From the NCBI GenBank assembly GCA_025603075.1, contig MU626378.1, positions 1 through 63,941 of the forward strand: DNA of 63,941 nucleotides. Reading direction: 5' to 3'. This stretch comes from Neoconidiobolus thromboides FSU 785 (Eukaryota > Entomophthoromycota > Entomophthoromycetes > Entomophthorales > Neoconidiobolaceae). The notes under the pieces were generated by a model that was not told the DNA's origin, did no database searches, and saw nothing but the letters and a program-made list of their open reading frames with translations. Shown here one piece after another: positions 37,163 to 48,313 of the stretch. The position numbers and the translations under genes are program-made. Within the stretch, counting starts at the first letter, position 1. The number at the start of each line of letters is the position of its first letter.

Positions 37163-37462
37163 ATGTCTGAAGGTCCATCTAAAATCAATGCTAATGTCAA
37201 TTATACCATTGGAGCTATCAAAGAAAATGTAGGCTCTGTTCTTGGTAATCATTCTCTTGAGGCTAAAGGTGCTGCTCAAAGAACTGAAGGTGATGCTGAA
37301 TATAAAGCTGCTCAAGCTAAGGGTTATGCTGAAGGTGCTAAAGACAGTTTTAAAGGAAATATAAAAGATACTGTTGGATCAGCTATTGGTAATGAACAAA
37401 TGCAAGTTGAAGGTAAAGCTTCCAAGTTACGTGGTGATGCTAAAAAAGAAATTAACTCTTAA
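37163..37462 (+). CDS. CsbD-like small stress protein
   Basis: A 99-residue hydrophilic protein with two tandem CsbD-like repeats of about 45 residues: the first contains I-G-A-I-K-E-N-V-G-S-V-L-G-N-H-S-L-E-A-K-G, the second N-I-K-D-T-V-G-S-A-I-G-N-E-Q-M-Q-V-E-G-K. Gly, Ala, Lys and Glu dominate, as in LEA-like proteins. Fungal relatives include a protein described as binding mismatched or cruciform DNA (Hmp1 type), and bacterial CsbD is induced by general stress; the biochemical role is not firmly known. Single exon. Codon choice is less AT-extreme than in neighbours, which fits a highly expressed gene. Confidence 0.85.
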   Translation: MSEGPSKINANVNYTIGAIKENVGSVLGNHSLEAKGAAQRTEGDAEYKAAQAKGYAEGAKDSFKGNIKDTVGSAIGNEQMQVEGKASKLRGDAKKEINS

Positions 37463-37807
37463 ATAGTTTAATATATTGTAAATAAAATACGTTCTAGAGA
37501 ATTTAAAATATTCAATACTTTATTTTGAAGTGCTTTAATAATCGGTATTACTGATTCAAACTGAACAAGCCTTTTTTAGATTTCATTTATTATTTTTATC
37601 AAAACTTATTTAACGTTATAGTAAGACCTAAACTATGAAGTAGAACCTATTTCTATTAGTAAGATTTTATTGCATATTCATAAAACGATATTCGTTATTA
37701 ACTCTTCATAAAATTAAAACATTCACTCATTATTAACCCAGGCATATACAAAAAAATATTTATTAAATAAAAAATTATAAAATAAAAATACACAGCCATA
37801 CATACTC

Positions 37808-40446
37808 CTAATTTTCAATAGGCTGATAGCCATTTGCTCTGATTGGAAAATACCTATAATAAGCCAAATATCCAACTCCGTAAAGAGTACCTAAACCACC
37901 AATAGCTAATACAAGATCTCTGAATAAACTCAATAAAGAATATTTATTATCTATTGGAGGAATAAATAATACACTATCTATAATTGCAATCGACATATCA
38001 TAAGCTTGTCCAGAGGTTAAAATACTAGCTTCAAATTGATATAAGGGAGCAGGAGCACCTTCAGTACGTATATGAATTTTGTTATTTTTAAAGTTGTTAT
38101 CCGATAGCTTATTGTTTGGTAAAAATAATATTTTTAAGTTTTTCAATGTATTAGAAATCGTAGGTATAGATATTAATCTATTTAATGAATTTAAATGAGT
38201 TGGTAATCTTTCAGTTAACAAATGAAATTGTAATGTTTGATTTAATAATTCAATATTTGTTGTTAATAATGTCATATTAACATTTGAAAAAGCTTCATCT
38301 GATGGTATTAATAATGTTTTTATTGGGCCATTTTTATCTGTTAATAAATTAGTTAAGTTAGCTAATTTCATTAGATACAAAAAGGTTTTTGCTGAATTAG
38401 CTCTAATTATTTGATATGCTGTTAAATTATTAAATAATGTTGGTGGTATTAATAATTGATTTGTTTTATGAATAACCCCACTACGTACCAATTGATCAGA
38501 TTCATATAGGATGGGTATACCATCAAAATGATTGGTTGTATTTGAAACGAACTGTATTTGATTGTCTTGTCTATTAACACTAATCTTTGTATCATTGTAC
38601 ATTGTTATTAAACTTAAATCCCCATGTTCGAATGCTGTAGAATATGTTGGATATTTAATTAAATTAAATTTTATAATAGAAGTTAATAACTCACTTGATG
38701 AATTCATTAATAAATAATTTGTTAATATCTCTTGATTATCATTAGCAAATGCCATATTATTAGGAAATAATCCAGTAAATGAAGTTAAATTTAATAAATA
38801 CTCTTCTAGTTGAGGGGATGATTTAATCAATTGTAAAAAGTTTGATAAATCTGTTTCCTTATTTAAATAATTGAATAAATCGGGTGGTATTTCTAATAGT
38901 GAAGATATCTGTATTAAATTTGTATTCTTAATATTATAAGTATCTCCTATTAAATTAGACATATCGTTTAATATAATTTCTCCATTTCTATGCTTAATTT
39001 TAATCCTTTGTTGTACTTTTAATTCATTATCTGAATCTAACATTGTAATTATTAACCCTGTATTATTTAATGTACTTCTATTTTGTAGTCCTTTTAATAT
39101 ATGATAATATAATATATCTTCATTAATTCTATCATTATTGAATAGTTCAAATGCATTGTTGGGTGGTATCAATATGGTGTATTTATCCTTTTTACTATTA
39201 ACTAAATTCTCCACACTTGAATTCTTTGCATAATCATAAAATTTAGTTGCATTCATTCCTATTAAATATTTCATTCCATCAAAATTAAGTCCATATGGTA
39301 ATTGTGGTTTAGATAATAAATGAATTACACCTAAAATAAAATATTATTAAAATAATATAATATTATGTATTATTTACCATTTCTAGTTAAAATATCGGTA
39401 CTATTTAACAACATATGGTTAAAATAAACATTATTATCAAGGCCATTAATAATGACTGGACTACCTGCCAAATTAACAGTAATAATAGGTAAAGATAAAT
39501 TATTATTAAAATATTGATTATAAATAACAGGAGGTTGACTGTTATTAATCAAGAAAGAGTTTACTAAAAAGGATCGATCTTTTAAAGCATAATTTAAATT
39601 ATTTAAGTAATTTAATTCAATTGAGTTCATCATTTTTGATATTGAATTATCTTCAAATAAAAACAAATTCATTGATTTTCCTTCATCAATTATTGTTTCA
39701 ATTTCTTCACTCTTTTTAATCCATTCATAAAAATAGGTTAAATTAGGATGATTTTTTATAATTTCCACTAAAAAAATGAACAAAACATTAAAAAAACATA
39801 ATAATAAACTTACTCGTTTTTTTTGGTGGTATAATATAATTATCAACAACGTGAATAATACCTAACAATAAAACATATATATATTAACACTTATTAAATA
39901 AAACTATGATTTACCATTTTTAGTCAATAAATCCGTTTCAACTACTTTTACATCTCCTATCATCAATTTATCCTTTTCCTTGACATATTCTACTTTAACT
40001 CTTTGACCTTGATCTACCCCCAACAGACCTTCTACACCCTCTTCCTTATACAAATAAGTTTCCACCAACCAATTTTTGTTATTATAGCTATCCACCAATT
40101 GCTGTTTTGTAAAGTTACCTTCCATTAAATGATATCTTATTAACTCTTCTTTATCTTTTCTTGTTGGATATAACTTATCTACATCTTTTAGTTTATCATT
40201 CGTTAAAGCTAATAAAGTAGTCCCATTTAGTCGATTGATAATGGGGATCATACGGGATTCTTGAAGTAAATAGATCATCTCTTTAAACTCAGGTTTGCTA
40301 CTAAGTAAGGTGATGATAGAGTAATCACATGTTATGATAGCTATTAAGTAATAAAATAGTAAAATAGATTGTATCGGGTTTAACTATAGAATAACTTTAT
40401 TAGTATCGATATAAGCGATGTTGTCAAATTATATTGTAATTACCAT
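37808..40446 (-). CDS. Multi-FAS1 (fasciclin) domain membrane protein, FSC1-like
   Basis: A secretory-pathway protein of about 800 residues with several FAS1 domains and a C-terminal membrane anchor (about G-G-L-G-T-L-Y-G-V-G-Y-L-A-Y-Y) followed by a short tail. FAS1 landmarks include L-A-L-T-N-D-K-L, T-I-L-I-P-P-N-N-A-F, L-L-I-P-S-D-E-A-F-S-N-V, and H-L/H-I pairs with N-G-V-I-H-type strands at the exon joins. Single-pass multi-FAS1 proteins in fungi include S. pombe Fsc1, which acts on the vacuole membrane in autophagosome fusion. The signal peptide (L-N-P-I-Q-S-I-L-L-F-Y-Y-L-I-A-I-I-T) has no ATG in its own exon; splicing from an ATG at 40446-40444 across a 60-bp intron (40443-40384) supplies one. 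Further short introns lie near 40278-39850 and 39369-39280. Very Asn- and Leu-rich. Confidence 0.75.
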
Positions 40447-40923
40447 CGTATTTATTGAAAGAACTAAAATCAAATAAACTTAAAACTCAAAAATAACAAT
40501 TTTTCCAAACCCTATTATTATTGATTTTAAGCGTAATATTGAAATCATTCAATTAGATGAATTTAATTTTATTTTGTAGCTAATCATTTTCAATATTCTA
40601 TTTAATTATTTATCCACTCTAATTAAATGTGACTGTTGTAATATAAAATAAACAAAATTTTCGATTATTAATTCAAGTTTTTTATTTAAAAATAAGAAAC
40701 AATAAAAAAGTCTATTTATAAAAATAAGAAACAATAAAAAATCTATTTATAAAAACAAAATAACTTATAAAAGTCATTTTTATACTTAAGTTAGCAGTAA
40801 TAATAATTATAAAAAGACAGATTTAACATTACTAGATTTAACATTACTAGTAAAAATTCTATTCAACTGAAAAAAATAAACAAAAAAATGAAATAAACAA
40901 ACAATAATAATTTATTTTCATAC
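40447..40923. repeat. Intergenic with short direct duplications
   Basis: A 35-bp unit (AATAAGAAACAATAAAAAA plus TCTATTTATAAA) occurs twice in tandem at about 40691-40755, and a 16-bp unit AGATTTAACATTACT(AG) is doubled at about 40818-40850. No gene seen. Confidence 0.6.
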
Positions 40924-41538
40924 TTATAAACAATATAAACTTCTCTGATCGATATCTACAGAGAGCACTATAGCCGCTTTAAGATCCTTTAACCAATCTA
41001 ATAATTTTGATCTTTCTTTTGTACGAATAAGATAAGTTGAGTTATCTTTCATAGTAACCCTAACCACATTATCATATTTGGTATGATTATTAACCCAATT
41101 GATATTACATTGCGATAAATTCCAGCTTTTATAGCTTTGTAATCTATGTTTATTAATACCGTAATGTGTTAAATTAGGATTATATTCATATATCCTTAAA
41201 CTGGTTCCTTGTAATATAAAGTAATTTAATTCCCATTTCTTACTCATAAAACTTCGACTGCTATTTTCCTTTTTTAAATATAAATACCCTTCATTAAATA
41301 TTGAGTACGAATAGTTGGGCAATAATTCATCTTCTACTACTTCTTTCATTGGATTTGAATCCATTTCACTTCCAATATAACTCGGTAATTCAACTATATA
41401 GTCGCTTGTTGGACTGGAGCCATAAACCTCAAGTTCATTATTTAAATTCTCATTAATATTTAGTTGATCTTCACTGATTCCTAAAGCATGCTGAGGTTTT
41501 GAATTCAAATTAAAATTGATAACAGATTGAAGTAACAT
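40924..41538 (-). CDS. PH-domain protein
   Basis: A 204-residue single-exon protein. The N-terminal 75 residues are acidic and low complexity. A pleckstrin-homology domain spans about 80-195: it opens with E-G-Y-L-Y-L-K-K-E, continues K-K-W-E-L-N-Y-F-I-L-Q-G-T-S-L-R-I-Y, and closes with the conserved Trp in R-S-K-L-L-D-W-L-K-D-L-K-A-A. PH domains bind phosphoinositides or proteins, so membrane-linked signalling or trafficking is likely, but no catalytic domain is present. The basic K-K before the beta-3 turn could contact lipid phosphates. Neither partner nor pathway can be inferred. Confidence 0.75.
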   Translation of the reverse strand: MLLQSVINFNLNSKPQHALGISEDQLNINENLNNELEVYGSSPTSDYIVELPSYIGSEMDSNPMKEVVEDELLPNYSYSIFNEGYLYLKKENSSRSFMSKKWELNYFILQGTSLRIYEYNPNLTHYGINKHRLQSYKSWNLSQCNINWVNNHTKYDNVVRVTMKDNSTYLIRTKERSKLLDWLKDLKAAIVLSVDIDQRSLYCL

Positions 41539-42807
41539 GATAAAAAGAATAACAATAATAATAATAATTTATTGAAGGAGAAATATAGTGATAACAATAA
41601 TAATTTATACACAAGATAAAGTAAGAAAAATACTAAAATTAAAATAAATCTAATTGAATGCCTATTTATACTTTTCATTTCACTTACTAATAAATCATGA
41701 AGTTGAAAGGATTTGGTTGAATGAGATCATAAGTTACCAAATTTATAGTTTTGCCACTTATCATTGGTTAAATTAATGAAATTAGTAATCAGGTGTTGCC
41801 CCTTTCAGTTCGATTATACTCAAGTTACATTAGGATTTATCACTATTTGATTTTCAAACCAAAACTTTATTGAGAAGTTCTATTTAGAATTATATTGATG
41901 TGGGGTAAAGAGATTGTTAAACTGAAATTAACATTTATATAAAGATGTAATGTAGATAAAATAAAATTGTTGAATGGAATATAGATATGATTATTTATAC
42001 TATTATAAATATCAATTTTATTTTGGACTTAGTTTAAGCTCTAACTTTCAACCTGATGAAGATTTTAGCTAGTTTAAGCCACAGTTTGAGAAATAGTATG
42101 GACTGAGTCAATTAGAGTATTCGAATGTTTTGATATTTGTAATTAGAGAAGATTGAGAGTCCTATTTTTTTATTACACAATCAATGGCAAGTTTTTTAAA
42201 GCTAATTTACCAATATTGAGTACTAATTTAATTCAATGTTAATTTAGTTACTATTGCGGCTCTTTTTAAACTATTTAATGGTTCATTTAAGAGTAAAATT
42301 TATGTTAAAACCCAGCTAAAAGTTAAAGATCAGGCTTTAAAAAAATAGTTGCACAGATGATTTAAAAAATTACTGCTATAAATAGTATAAAAAGAGATAT
42401 GATAATTGTATTATTTCTGATGTTCTCGTTGGGAATCACCCATTGTTTTGAAGATAATGTAAGATAGAAGTTTAATCGGGAATAATTTTGTTTCAGTATT
42501 TAGAGCTATTAAGCTTTTTGAAGTTATTATGAACTATAATAATTTCATATACATTTTGGCTTTAAAATTGGAAAAATAAACATTAAAAACAATAACTGGT
42601 ATTAGAATTTAAATTAACTAATGTTATTTTTTTTAATTGACACTCTATAATAAGTTTTAAGTTTCTATGTTCTATTAATTCCCTATAAGTAAGGTCTATA
42701 GTAACTATATTTATGATCATCAAGATCAAAATTTTAGTCAAATAATAGTAAAATTCTAATAATAAACTATATAATATTAACTTTTATTTAAATTAGAAAA
42801 CACCAAA
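41539..42807. other. Long intergenic stretch, no gene seen
   Basis: About 1.3 kb, AT-rich, between the PH-domain gene and the first C2 gene. No frame, RNA or element recognised. Confidence 0.45.
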
Positions 42808-43855
42808 TTAACTTTTTTCATTAGACCAACCAAATCTTGCACTCAAATTATTAATCCTACTATTACTACTTCTATTTGATACTTGAGTATTTGTATTATA
42901 CGCAGGGGGGGGCAGTGGTTGTGTTAAACTTTCATAATTAGATAGCTTAGAATAAGAAGGCGGTAATGATTGAGTATTAACATCATCTAAATTCTTATAA
43001 TTAACACTATTATTACTTCTATTTATAGTTGTATTAGTTGTATTAATTGTATTAATATTGTTGTTACTTAAATGTTTATTTAAATACATTTTACCATAAT
43101 TAGATACCGTTGGGTATGTAAATTTTTTGGGTGAGGAAAAAGATTTATTCTGATACAAATTATAATTAATGGGTATTTTTGGTGAAGATAAATTCGTATA
43201 ATTAACCTGACTTATCTTATAATTAGTGTTAGTACTATTGTTAGTACTATTAATATATGAATTGTTGTCAGTAAAGTATTCATTAGACAAATGATAACTT
43301 AAATGAATTAATATTTCACAAGTTAATGATTTGCCTTCCCAATTTTTTAATAGAAACCATTCACGAAAATTGTTTTTTTTCTTTATATAATCGATATTAA
43401 TAGCATCTACTAAACCAATAAATTCATCTTTTGTTGAATTATATTTATAAAATTCTATATTGAAAAATTTATATTCTAAATCATCACTATAAATAAAGTT
43501 TAGTATTAATATTTGTTTATATGAATAGTATTGATTTTATCTTACAATATAAACTCTTGATTGAAATAAATAGTGGATTTCTCTAATGTTTGATATTTAC
43601 TATAAACCTCTTCTTTTCCATAACGCAATTTAAAATAATATGAGTTGTTTTCTGTCAAATTAATTAATAAACTGTTGTTATTATTATATAAACTATTTAA
43701 CTCCTTACTATCGAATAATTTATCAGAATAAAATTTATTCATATAATCTAAAACACAAGTATATAAATAAATATCGTTATAAATATAGGATAATACTACT
43801 TACCTATTGTTATTTTGAAATAATTTTTAGCTTGATTTTTCGATTTCAAATCCAT
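42808..43855 (-). CDS. Divergent C2-domain protein with Asn/Ser-rich tail (C2-A)
   Basis: Read as three exons: ATG at 43855-43853, intron 1 after K-I-T-I (phase 1), exon with Y-M-N-K-F-Y-S-D-K-L-F-D, intron after Q-E-F-I (phase 2), then F-D-D-L-E-Y-K-F-F-N-I-E-F-Y ... E-F-I-G-L-V-D-A-I ... E-W-F-L-L-K-N-W-E-G-K-S-L-T-C-E-I-L-I. This is the C2 fold, but the calcium-binding aspartates of its paralogues are largely missing. The tail of about 160 residues is Asn/Ser/Thr/Tyr-rich, with a P-L-P-P-P-A-Y motif. The first and last introns coincide with those of the other C2 genes here; the middle one is lost. It is divergent from C2-B (529 bp). Probably membrane-linked; calcium independence is inferred. 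Confidence 0.65.
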
Positions 43856-44383
43856 TTTAGATAAGATAATAAAAAAGAAAACTAAAGTTTAAATAATAAA
43901 GTCAAGTTAATTTAATGTTCTATAAATTCACCGCTATTTTATTGGTAGATTTAAAAATAGAAATTAAAAATTAAAATACAAAGATAAATTAAAGTTGCTA
44001 AGTAGTAATATTATGCGGCGTTATTATTATATTATTACTAATAGTATTTATGTATTTTAAAGTAATAATAGTTTTATATTAATATATTGATACTTTTCTA
44101 ACAATCTTTAAATCTTTAAAAAAAGTTAAATTTGATATTTTTAGAAATCAAATCCGAATTTTTAGCAGTAATTTATTATTAAAAAATACTATAAAAGAAC
44201 AACGGTTTAATGATATCATTTCCCAACAAATTTGCCAATTTGTCACAGTTTTTGTTCAAGAAGTCTTATTAAAAAATGACAAGTTCTGATTTCAATAATT
44301 TGGCTTTTGTTTCATTTTTTTATAATATATAAAAAGAATTAAAGTTTATAATAATCCTTTTATACTAAATAATTTTTATAAGA
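43856..44383. other. Divergent promoter region between C2-A and C2-B
   Basis: 528 bp, AT-rich. It should contain both promoters. No known site identified. Confidence 0.45.
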
Positions 44384-46277
44384 ATGAGTTTAAATATTAA
44401 TAAACAAAAAGGAAGTTTAAAGGTTACTGTTGGTAATAAAAATATAAACTTAAAAGTATAAAATAATTATTCAAATTTATAGTTAGTGCTAAAGACTTAA
44501 AAAATCGAGATGGTTTATTTGGTAAGTTTATAACTATTGATAGACATAACATATTAAATAAAATATTAAACTAACGTTTTAGGCAAAAATGACGCATATA
44601 CTATATTAAAGTTGGGATCACAATCAGCAAAGACAAAAATAATAATGAATGCAGGTTCAAAAGCTACTTGGAATGAAGAATTTTTATTGTAAGTACAAAA
44701 ACATTCTATTTTATTTATTAAAATTAACAAAAACCTTCCTTTACAAAAGTAATGTTAATGGAGAAAGTGAGTTATTAATTGATTGTTATGATTATGATAA
44801 ATTATCAGATGATGATTTAATTGGTAAAACAAGTATCTCTTTATTTACAATAATAGAATTTGGATTTATTGAAAACTGGTATGAAATCAAGCATAAAAAT
44901 AAATATTGTGGTAAAATTCATTTAAAGTGTACTTATTTACCTTTAAAACAAGATACATTTAAACAAACAAATAATAAATTGGATTCAACTACAAATCAAT
45001 TAGCTAATATGTCGATTTCAAATCAAAAAATCGAAAGAGTTAATACCAAGTCAAGTAATAATAATAACACCGGTAACAATGGTCATCCCCCAGTAAACAA
45101 TAATTCAGGTTATCCTCCAAGTAATAATAATTCTGGATATCCGTCATCAACAGGTCAATCTTCTGCATATCCTGCAACCAATAATACAGGTTATCCACCA
45201 GCAAATAACAGCTCAGTATATCCACCAGTAAGCTCGTCTACAAAACCAACTGGAAGCCAACAATCATCTGTATATCCACCTTCAAATAATAATTCAGGAT
45301 ATCCCCCAATAAATAGTAGTTCAGGGTATCCACCTTCAAACGGTAACTCTGGTTATCCACCAATAAGTTCATCAAAACCATCTGGAGCACAAGGGTCATC
45401 TATATATCCTCCTACAAATAACAGTTCTAGTTATCCATCAACAAACAATTCATCGGGATATCCACCATCGAATAATAATTCAGGATACCCACCTTCAACC
45501 TCTAGCTCTGTTTATCCACCACTAAATTCATCAAAACCTACTGAAAGTCAACAATCCTCCGTATACCCTCCAAGCAATAATTCTGGTTATCCTCCAGCAA
45601 ACAATAGTGCAGGACATCCACCTTCAAACAGTAGTTCTGTTTACCCACCAGTAAGTTCCTCTTCAAAGCCAAGTGGAACTCAACAATCATCAGTATATCC
45701 TCCTATAAGTAATAATTCAGTTTATCCACCATTAAAAGAGGATAATAAACAAGAAAGTAATAAAAATTCATCTATTTATCCACCAGAAAATTCATTAAAG
45801 CTATCAACAACTCAACAATCTTCAGGTTATCCTCCTTTAAGTAGTAATTTGGGTTATCCTCCAACAAGTAATAATACAGGTTATCCTCCAACAAGTAATA
45901 ATACAGGTTACCCTCCTTCAAATGTTAGTTCTATTTATCCACCATTAAATGACAATAAAAAGCAAGAAAGCTCTTCAGGATATCCACCAGCTTCTTCTAT
46001 TTATCCACCATCTAATAATTTGTATCCACCTAGTAATACTTCATCCAATCATACAAGTCCTACACAATACAATGTTTATCCACCAATAAGCTCACCTTAT
46101 CCTCCTAATAACAATAGTAATAGTAATAGTAATAGTAATAATACTTCACCTACTTATCCACCCCAAACATCTCTTTATCCACCAGTAAGTTCACCTTATC
46201 CACCACAAAGTAGCCCTTATCCACCTACTAACTCTGGTTATCCACCACAGACTTCTTCATACCCACCAAAGAAATAA
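44384..46277 (+). CDS. C2-domain protein with long Tyr-Pro-Pro repeat tail (C2-B)
   Basis: Four exons (44384-44432, 44483-44521, 44583-44688, 44750-46277) give 573 residues without a break. The C2 domain (about 1-125) keeps likely calcium ligands: D-G-L-F-G-K-N-D-A-Y in loop 1 and C-Y-D-Y-D-K-L-S-D-D-D-L-I-G in loop 3. The remaining 440 residues are low complexity, built on repeats of (G/V/I)-Y-P-P separated by Ser/Asn stretches, over thirty Y-P-P motifs. Similar C2-plus-YPP layouts occur in fungal and plant proteins (SRC2-like) linked to membranes or stress, but no precise function is established. The tail is likely disordered and sticky, possibly a scaffold or condensate-forming region (inference). 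Confidence 0.85.
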
Positions 46278-46338
46278 GAATAAAATAAAATTAAAATCAA
46301 AATTATAAACATATTATAAATATTATTGTTATATTAAT

Positions 46339-47099
46339 TTAATTATTATTTTTATTTAAAAAATTAGGATCCAATTTTAATTTATTTAATAATTTATCAT
46401 GCCATTGTTGAAAAGCGGATAAAGGGATTAAAGTATTTGATAAAGATGTATCATTGGATGAACTTACAAAAGAAGTTATAAAATTATATAAATTAGTTAA
46501 AATATTCTGAACTATTGGCAAAGTTGTAGTTTCTAATTTCATTATACTTAAAGTAGTATTATGTTGTGCCATCTGTTGTTCAAGTAATACTAAAGGTTCA
46601 ATACTTATACCTAAACTAACGACTGATAAACCGCTTCCATTATCAACCATATCTTGTGAACGTAATTTATATATAGAACTAGGTTTTTCATTAGTTAAAC
46701 TAGAAATTGATAAAAATTAGTTAACTAAAAATCAATCATAAGTTTTTAATGAATATTATATTATAATTATAAAAATATTATATTATAATTAATCATAATT
46801 ATAAAATATATTACCATCCTAAAAATTGCCAATTTTTATTTGGCCAAAGAAAATGTACAGATGCTCCATGATTATTATCAAATGGAATAGTACCTAACAT
46901 AAATACAACAATATGATTAATACTACTTGGATCACTTAATTCAAATAAATATTTATTGACTTCAACTTGCTGTAAATTTGTTTGAACCTAATAACAAATA
47001 GATATAATTTTAGAATATTTTTGTAAATTTAGTTTTCTTCTTTTTAATAGTTAAATATATTAATCTTACTAATCTTCCTGCTACTATACATCCAAACAT
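46339..47099 (-). CDS. Hikeshi/OPI10 family protein
   Basis: Three exons. It opens M-F-G-C-I-V-A-G-R-L then (after an intron) V-Q-T-N-L-Q-Q-V, followed by S-I-N-H-I-V-V-F-M-L-G-T-I-P-F, G-A-S-V-H-F-L-W-P and W-Q-F-L-G, which are hallmark blocks of Hikeshi (OPI10, DUF775). The last exon has N-E-K-P-S-S-I-Y-K-L, the L-G-I-S-I-E-P-L strand and a helical end with F-Q-Q-W-H-D-K-L-L-N-K-L. In animals Hikeshi carries Hsp70 into the nucleus under heat stress; the yeast member OPI10 affects inositol regulation, an interesting echo of the INO1 genes at the window ends, though nothing here links them directly. Divergent from CZIB with 209 bp between starts. Confidence 0.88.
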
Positions 47100-47308
47100 C
47101 TTTGTATATTTTACTTAATTTATTAATACTTGTTTAAGATTTTGTTGAAAATAAATTCCATTTTCTTCATTGACTTTTTGTTACGTTTTTATACCTCATT
47201 TTCAATTTGATTTCATTAAATTCAATTTTATTGGTGAATAATAAAATAAGTTAATCTCATTTTTATTTATTTTTAATTTAATTTATTTTCTAAAATTGAA
47301 TACAAATC

Positions 47309-48170
47309 ATGGTTGTAAGTAAAATATAGAATATAATATAATATAATATAACATTATTTTAATATAGAAATTAAATTTATTATTCAAAGCTGAGTTAGTT
47401 AATATTGATCAAATTCAACCTAATTCAAATGATTTTACTTGGTTTTTTAAAGTAATTTAAATTTAAATTTAAATTTAAAATAATTTATAATACTAAATAC
47501 TAATAATTAACTAGGTAGAATGTACTTCATGTCATGAAGTTAACCCAAAATGGGTAGGAATAACAAAAAATGTAACTTTTATTATTATTATTATTATTAT
47601 TTATAACTCTTATCAATTGTAAATTAAATAATCTAATTTCTTTTTTTTTAATAGGAAGAAATTGAATTAAGTAACTCTCGTGGTAGTGCTAACTTAGTAA
47701 TTAAATGTAAGTTTTGTAAAAGAGAAAGTAGTTGTTCTTATGATACAAGTCAAAAAATTCAACCTTACTCAATGGAAAATAATAATCAATATCAAATTAT
47801 TACTACTTTAGAATGTCGTGGGTTGGAAATTGTTGCTTGGCAACCTAGAGTAAGTTTAAAAATTAATTGACTTTTTTGAAAAGAATAGTTTATTAATATT
47901 ATAATTTATATATATATTAAAATAATATAGGATGATTTCATTGCTTTTGGTGTCGAATCAAATATCAAATTTGAAGATATTGATTTAACTGACGGTGAAT
48001 GGGCTGATTATGATGAAAAAGTAAGCTAATATAATATAATATAATTATATTATTATATTATTAATTTTATTAATTTTATTAATTTTATTAATTTTATTAA
48101 TTTTATTTTATAACAGGCTAATCAAGAAGTATCTATAATGGGAATTGAGACTAAAATAGAAAAAGCATAA
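47309..48170 (+). CDS. CXXC motif zinc-binding protein (CZIB, DUF866)
   Basis: Multi-exon small protein of about 160 residues of the DUF866/CZIB family. Exon 1 encodes only M-V before a GTAAGT donor; exon 2 opens K-L-N-L-L-F-K-A-E-L. The two zinc-binding pairs are C-T-S-C and C-K-F-C, spaced as in the family, with W-V-G between them and L-E-C-R-G-L-E-I-V-A-W-Q-P after. The last exons encode F-E-D-I-D-L-T-D-G-E-W-A-D-Y-D-E-K and a short tail ending at 48170. The cellular role of the family is unclear. Intron 4 contains about five head-to-tail copies of TTAATTTTA (about 48058-48108). Confidence 0.85.
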
Positions 48171-48313
48171 AAATAAAAGTTAATTAACTAATTTTACTTA
48201 TATATAATAATTATTAAATATTTAATTTATTTTTATTTTATTTTATTTTTATTTTTATTTTTATTAAGTGAGTTTTATTTATTTATTTATTTAGTTTAAT
48301 TTATTTATTATAA

